Shown piece by piece: positions 5,909 through 9,746 of a DNA stretch of 9,746 bases. Positions within the stretch are counted from its first letter, which is position 1, and the number at the start of each line of letters is the position of its first letter. Both the position numbers and the translations under genes were made by a program. The notes below the pieces were generated by a model. It had not been told where the DNA came from. It was given only the letters and a program-made list of their open reading frames with translations, and did not search any database. This DNA is from Ignavibacteria bacterium (GTDB taxonomy: Bacteria; Bacteroidota; Ignavibacteria; Ignavibacteriales; Melioribacteraceae), in contig DAIEQT010000424.1 in NCBI GenBank assembly GCA_027347545.1, positions 1 through 9,746 on the forward strand, in the 5' to 3' direction.

Positions 5909-8386
5909 ATGACTCTCGTTAAAGCTAAGCTCGTGCAGAAACTAAAACCGGAAGATTTAAAGTGGAATTGCGACCCGAGTGTTTTTGATTTTGAGACAAC
6001 GACAGATGTAAAACCGATGGAAGGAATTGTTGGACAAGAGCGCGCACTGAAAGCTTTGCGCGTTGGCGTTGATTTGAAAAGCCCCGGCTACAATATTTTT
6101 ATTACCGGTCTTAGCGGGACAGGAAAGTTTTCAACCATCAAAATGATGCTTGAATCAATTGCCAGTGATTGCGAAAACTTACGTGACTACGCATACGTTA
6201 ATAATTTTGGCGATGAAGACCATCCTATGCTTCTTCAATTTACAGCCGGACAAGCAATAAAGTTCAAACGCGATCTAGAAAGAACAATTAAGTTCTTCCA
6301 AGAAAAAATTCCGCAGCTATTGGAAGCCGAGCCTTTTGTTTCCGAAAAGAAAAAGATTATTTCTGAATTTGGGCAGAGACAGCAAAAGATTATGTCCCGC
6401 TTTGAAGATAAATTGAAGAAAGACAGTTTTACACTAGGACAAGTTAAAGACGGCGAAATGATTCGTCCCGAGATATTTGCTATAATTAACAAAACTCCTG
6501 TTAACCTCTACCAGCTTAACGATCTTGTAAAAGCCGAGCAAATCACCGGCGAGCAGAGAGAACAGTTAATCAATAAGTACGCAAGCTATCAAGAAGAGCT
6601 TCAGCTTGTTTTCCGGAACAGCTTAAAGCAAACCCAGGAGTTTCAGGAGAAACTTGTATCGCTCGAAAGCAATTTTGTAAGCGGATTGATATCGGTTACA
6701 GTTGACGAGATTAAGAAAAAATATCACAACGCACGTGTTACAAAATATTTGCAGAAAGTTGAAGACAACATCATACAGAATCTTGATGTATTCAAAGGAA
6801 AGCGCCCGGTGCGGGAAGAATCCGAAGGCGTAATTATTGATTATTTGAAAGAGTATGAGGTAAACATAATTCTAGATAACTCGAAACTGAAGAAATGCCC
6901 AATTATTGTTGAGACATCGCCGACTTACAGCAATTTATTTGGTACAATTGAAAAATACAGCGATGGACGCGGCGGCTGGTATGCAGATTTCACCAAAGTA
7001 AAATCCGGTTCTTTGCTTCGTGCTAACGGCGGCTACATAATCATCAACGCAAAAGATGCTTTTCTTGAGCCGGGTGTTTGGAAAGCGCTGAAACGAGTTC
7101 TACTTTTTGGACAGTTGGAAATTCAAGACGTATCAAATCTCTATCAATTTTCTCCTAGTGTGCTAAAACCCGAACCAATTGATATCAATACTAAAGTTAT
7201 TCTGATTGGAAGCAATTACATCTACTCAATTCTTTCGAATTACGAAGATGATTTTAACAAGATTTTCAAAATCAAAGCCGATTTTGATTACGAAATGAAG
7301 CGTACGGACATTGCCGTAGGTGAATATGCCGCTGTAATTAAAAAACTAATTGCAAACGAAAAGCTGCTTGAGTTTGATAAATCCGCTATTGCGCGGATTA
7401 CAGAGTACGGGGCTCGTTATGCTGGCGAGAAAAATAAACTTACTACACGCTTCGCTTACATTGCCGATGTTGCGCGCGAAGCTTCCTTCTGGGCTTCTTC
7501 GAAAGGACATAAAATTGTTACTACGGAAGATGTAAACCATGCTTATGAATCTGCCAAAGAACGGCATGGACTTTATGAATCCAAAGTTTCCGAAATGATA
7601 AAGGAAAAAACTTTTCTAATTGATACCGAAGGTGAGCGTGTTGGTACAATTAATGGATTAGCTGTTTACGAGAGCGGCGACTATGGATTTGGAAAGCCTA
7701 CCAGAATTACCGCAAGCGTTGGTTTGGGAACCGGAAACATAATTAATGTTGAACGTGAAGCCGGAATGAGCGGCAATACACACAATAAAGGTGTGCTAAT
7801 TATTTCCGGTTATTTCAGAGAAAATTTTGGAAAGAATATTCCTCTTTCATTTACCGCGAGTTTAGTATTCGAACAAGGTTATGGAATGATTGACGGCGAC
7901 AGCGCATCTATTACAGAAATTGCCGCATTGCTTTCCGCGCTATCAAACATTCCAATCAAGCAATCGTTCGCAATTACCGGCTCGGTAAATCAAAAAGGTG
8001 AAATTCAGCCGATTGGTGGCGTGAATGAAAAAGTTGAAGGTTTTTTTGATACTTGCGCCGCGAATAAACTCACCGGCAAGCAAGGTGTGATTATTCCTCA
8101 ACAAAATGTTAAGGACTTGATGTTGAAGGATGAAGTGATAAACGCAGTTAACGATGGCAAGTTTCATATTTATTCTGTTTCTAAAGTTGAAGAAGTAATT
8201 GAAATTTTAATCGGAGTTAAAGCCGGAAGTAAACTTAAAAATGGTAACTGGGAGCCGAACACAGTTTTTGGTGAAGTTGAAAAAGAACTGAAAGCAATGA
8301 GAAAGCGAATGCGCCCGGTTACACAAGGCAAAAGCAAAAGAAAAACTGTTACAAAAGTAAAATCAAACAAAGGAAGGAAAAAGTGA
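5909..8386 (+). CDS. Lon-family ATP-dependent-type protease, AAA_32 (LonB/LonC-like) class
   Basis: An 825-residue cytoplasmic protease of peptidase family S16 but not classical Lon: it lacks the LAN substrate-binding domain. It opens LKPEDLKWNCDPSVFDFETT, then GIVGQERALKALRVGVDLKSPGYN, typical of the AAA_32 group (PF13654). The P-loop is GLSGTGKF (67-74). A long helical, coiled-coil-like insertion follows (about 100-300), then ANGGYIIINAKDAF (372-385) in the Walker B position and a helical lid (about 490-560). The C-terminal Lon protease domain (about 575-770) has catalytic Ser665 in DGDSAS and Lys708 in GGVNEKVEGFF, spaced 43 residues as in the E. coli Lon dyad (Ser679/Lys722). The last 25 residues are a Lys/Arg-rich tail. 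Phe74 replaces the usual Ser/Thr of Walker A, and Walker B lacks an Asp-Glu pair, so ATP dependence is uncertain. The ATG at 5909 has a weak ribosome binding site. It is translationally coupled to pyruvate kinase downstream. Confidence 0.93.
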   Translation: MTLVKAKLVQKLKPEDLKWNCDPSVFDFETTTDVKPMEGIVGQERALKALRVGVDLKSPGYNIFITGLSGTGKFSTIKMMLESIASDCENLRDYAYVNNFGDEDHPMLLQFTAGQAIKFKRDLERTIKFFQEKIPQLLEAEPFVSEKKKIISEFGQRQQKIMSRFEDKLKKDSFTLGQVKDGEMIRPEIFAIINKTPVNLYQLNDLVKAEQITGEQREQLINKYASYQEELQLVFRNSLKQTQEFQEKLVSLESNFVSGLISVTVDEIKKKYHNARVTKYLQKVEDNIIQNLDVFKGKRPVREESEGVIIDYLKEYEVNIILDNSKLKKCPIIVETSPTYSNLFGTIEKYSDGRGGWYADFTKVKSGSLLRANGGYIIINAKDAFLEPGVWKALKRVLLFGQLEIQDVSNLYQFSPSVLKPEPIDINTKVILIGSNYIYSILSNYEDDFNKIFKIKADFDYEMKRTDIAVGEYAAVIKKLIANEKLLEFDKSAIARITEYGARYAGEKNKLTTRFAYIADVAREASFWASSKGHKIVTTEDVNHAYESAKERHGLYESKVSEMIKEKTFLIDTEGERVGTINGLAVYESGDYGFGKPTRITASVGLGTGNIINVEREAGMSGNTHNKGVLIISGYFRENFGKNIPLSFTASLVFEQGYGMIDGDSASITEIAALLSALSNIPIKQSFAITGSVNQKGEIQPIGGVNEKVEGFFDTCAANKLTGKQGVIIPQQNVKDLMLKDEVINAVNDGKFHIYSVSKVEEVIEILIGVKAGSKLKNGNWEPNTVFGEVEKELKAMRKRMRPVTQGKSKRKTVTKVKSNKGRKK
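8372..8377 (+). promoter_or_regulatory. Ribosome binding site supporting the GTG start of pyk
   Basis: GGAAGG lies 5 bases before GTG at 8383, inside the last codons of the upstream protease gene. It decides in favour of the GTG start, which overlaps the upstream TGA as GTGA. Confidence 0.7.
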
Positions 8387-9746
8387 GTAAAGTTTTTGCA
8401 AAGACAAAGATACTGGCTACAATTGGACCAGCTGTTGATTCCAGGGAAAACCTTGAGGCGTTAATTGATGCGGGATGTAATGCATTCCGGTTAAATTTTT
8501 CGCACGGCAATTTTGAATACTTTGAAAAAGTGTTTCATTCCATAAATGACTTATGCGTGTCAAAATCGCTTCCCATTCCAATTCTAATTGATCTTCAAGG
8601 ACCCAAAATTAGAATTGGTGAATTGGCGCAGCCGGAAATTGAATTGGTTAAAGGTCAGCAAATTGAAATCACCACAAAGAAAGTAGTTGGTACAGCATCA
8701 AAAATTTCCACTTCCTATTCTCTTCTTGCTTCCGATGCAGAGGTAGGAAATAAAATATTAATTGACGACGGATTGATTCATCTTAACGTTATCAGCAAAC
8801 AAAAAAGCTCTATTACTTGTGAAGTGATTGAAGGCGGCAAACTAAAACCGAAAAAAGGAATGAATTTGCCGGGAATGAAATTAAGCACCCCTTCGGTTAC
8901 CGATAAAGATTTAGAGAACTTAGAATTCGCGCTTAAACACCGTGTTGATTTCGTCGCGCTATCATTTGTCCGCAATGCCGATGATATATTGAAATTAAAA
9001 AAATGGCTTTTGGAGCGCGGTTTTGAAATTCCGATTATCGCTAAAATAGAAAAACCGGAAGCTGTTTCGAATTTTGAGAGCATTCTTCATGCGGCAGACG
9101 GAATAATGGTTGCCCGCGGAGATTTAGGCGTTGAATTAAAATCCTACGAAGTGCCAATCATTCAGAAAAGAATTATCAAACGATGCAACGAACTCGGCAA
9201 ACTTGTTATTACGGCAACACAAATGCTGGAATCAATGGTAAGTAATCCGGTGCCAACACGCGCGGAAGCTTCCGATGTTGCAAACGCGGTTTGGGATGGA
9301 ACTGATGTTGTAATGTTAAGCGCGGAAACTTCAGTTGGTAAATATCCGGCACAAGCTGTTAAACTGATGAATGAAATAATTTTGAATGCTGAACGAGCTT
9401 ACGAGTTTGAAAGGGAAATCAATTTTGCCAAGCCGGAATACATAGATGAAAATTTGTTTGATTCAATGAACAAAGGAATTTGTTCGATCAGCAAACAAAT
9501 AAATGCAAAAGCAATTGTTGCCTTCACTGCAAAAGGGAATACACCTAACAGTCTCTCCAAGTTTAGACCACAAGGTTTAATCGTTGCGGTTTCCGATAGT
9601 TTTGAAACGATGAATAAACTTTTGCTTAAGTGGGGAGTAATTTCACTTCACTGCAAAGACATTAGCGATAGACACAGCGCTGCAAAGATTGTTCATAGAA
9701 TGCTTTTAGAACAAGAGATTGTTGACAAAGGCGATCTGGTTATTTT
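8383..9746 (+). CDS. pyk: Pyruvate kinase, 3' end cut by window edge
   Basis: Catalyses phosphoenolpyruvate + ADP to pyruvate + ATP, the last step of glycolysis, in the cytoplasm. The open frame runs 454 codons to the right edge; bacterial enzymes are commonly about 470-480 residues, so only the tail of the C domain is missing. It starts GTG, MSKVFAKTKILATIGPAVDS, the usual beginning. Motifs in order: FRLNFSHG (substrate/nucleotide site), DLQGPKIRIG (70-79, where the B domain begins), KGMNLPG, PIIAKIEKPEAV with catalytic Lys221 and metal-ligand Glu223, MVARGDLGVE, TATQMLESM, TRAEASDVANAVWDGTDVVMLSAETSVGKYP, then the C domain with TAKGNTPNSLSKFRP. Lys75 stands where K+-dependent enzymes have Glu117 (rabbit numbering), with Leu71, Gln72 and Ile78 as in the K+-independent group. 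The GTGA overlap with the protease gene implies coupled translation. Confidence 0.97.
   Translation, partial: MSKVFAKTKILATIGPAVDSRENLEALIDAGCNAFRLNFSHGNFEYFEKVFHSINDLCVSKSLPIPILIDLQGPKIRIGELAQPEIELVKGQQIEITTKKVVGTASKISTSYSLLASDAEVGNKILIDDGLIHLNVISKQKSSITCEVIEGGKLKPKKGMNLPGMKLSTPSVTDKDLENLEFALKHRVDFVALSFVRNADDILKLKKWLLERGFEIPIIAKIEKPEAVSNFESILHAADGIMVARGDLGVELKSYEVPIIQKRIIKRCNELGKLVITATQMLESMVSNPVPTRAEASDVANAVWDGTDVVMLSAETSVGKYPAQAVKLMNEIILNAERAYEFEREINFAKPEYIDENLFDSMNKGICSISKQINAKAIVAFTAKGNTPNSLSKFRPQGLIVAVSDSFETMNKLLLKWGVISLHCKDISDRHSAAKIVHRMLLEQEIVDKGDLVI

Noticed and set aside
8778..9083. Minus-strand open frame of 101 codons
   Set aside because: Antisense to conserved pyruvate kinase motifs; no independent support.

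Overview
The window is about 9.7 kb of compact, AT-rich bacterial chromosome carrying six protein genes. Four lie on the minus strand in the left 5.7 kb and two on the plus strand in the right 3.8 kb, meeting at a divergent intergenic region (about 5732-5908). Protein style points to the Bacteroidota/Chlorobi/Ignavibacteria side of the tree: a small membrane-anchored haem-binding CxxCH protein, an AAA_32-type Lon protease, and a Firmicutes/Bacteroidota-like short CorA. This placement is inference from family resemblance, not a database match. No tRNA, rRNA, CRISPR array, transposase or phage gene is visible. No stretch over 300 bases lacks a gene.

Minus strand, in order of transcription: mfd (transcription-repair coupling factor), a haem-binding-domain protein whose GTG start overlaps the mfd stop by 4 bases, then after 87 bases a CorA-type metal-ion channel, then after 20 bases a DUF72/YecE-like protein cut by the left edge. 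The first two are translationally coupled. CorA and DUF72 look like a second pair, separated from the first by a nested stem-loop at the end of the haem gene.

Plus strand: a Lon-family protease (AAA_32 type) followed by pyruvate kinase, cut by the right edge. The pyruvate kinase GTG start again overlaps the upstream stop by 4 bases.

The most notable non-gene structure is inside mfd. A GC-rich, nested-palindromic segment is bounded by a 7-base direct repeat (TTGCTCT) whose two copies start exactly 84 bases apart. It therefore adds 28 in-frame residues to an acidic linker of an otherwise ordinary Mfd. It looks like a small mobile palindromic element inserted in-frame in an essential-type housekeeping gene, comparable in concept to the Rickettsia palindromic elements. 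Other points worth attention are: a pyruvate kinase with the Leu/Gln/Lys/Ile signature of K+-independent enzymes, a CorA with SMN in place of GMN, a Lon-like protease with altered Walker motifs, a possible hairpin over the corA ribosome binding site, and a terminator-like dyad between the divergent mfd and lon genes. Apart from the mfd insertion, the window is mostly ordinary housekeeping sequence, and I see no multi-gene novel system.
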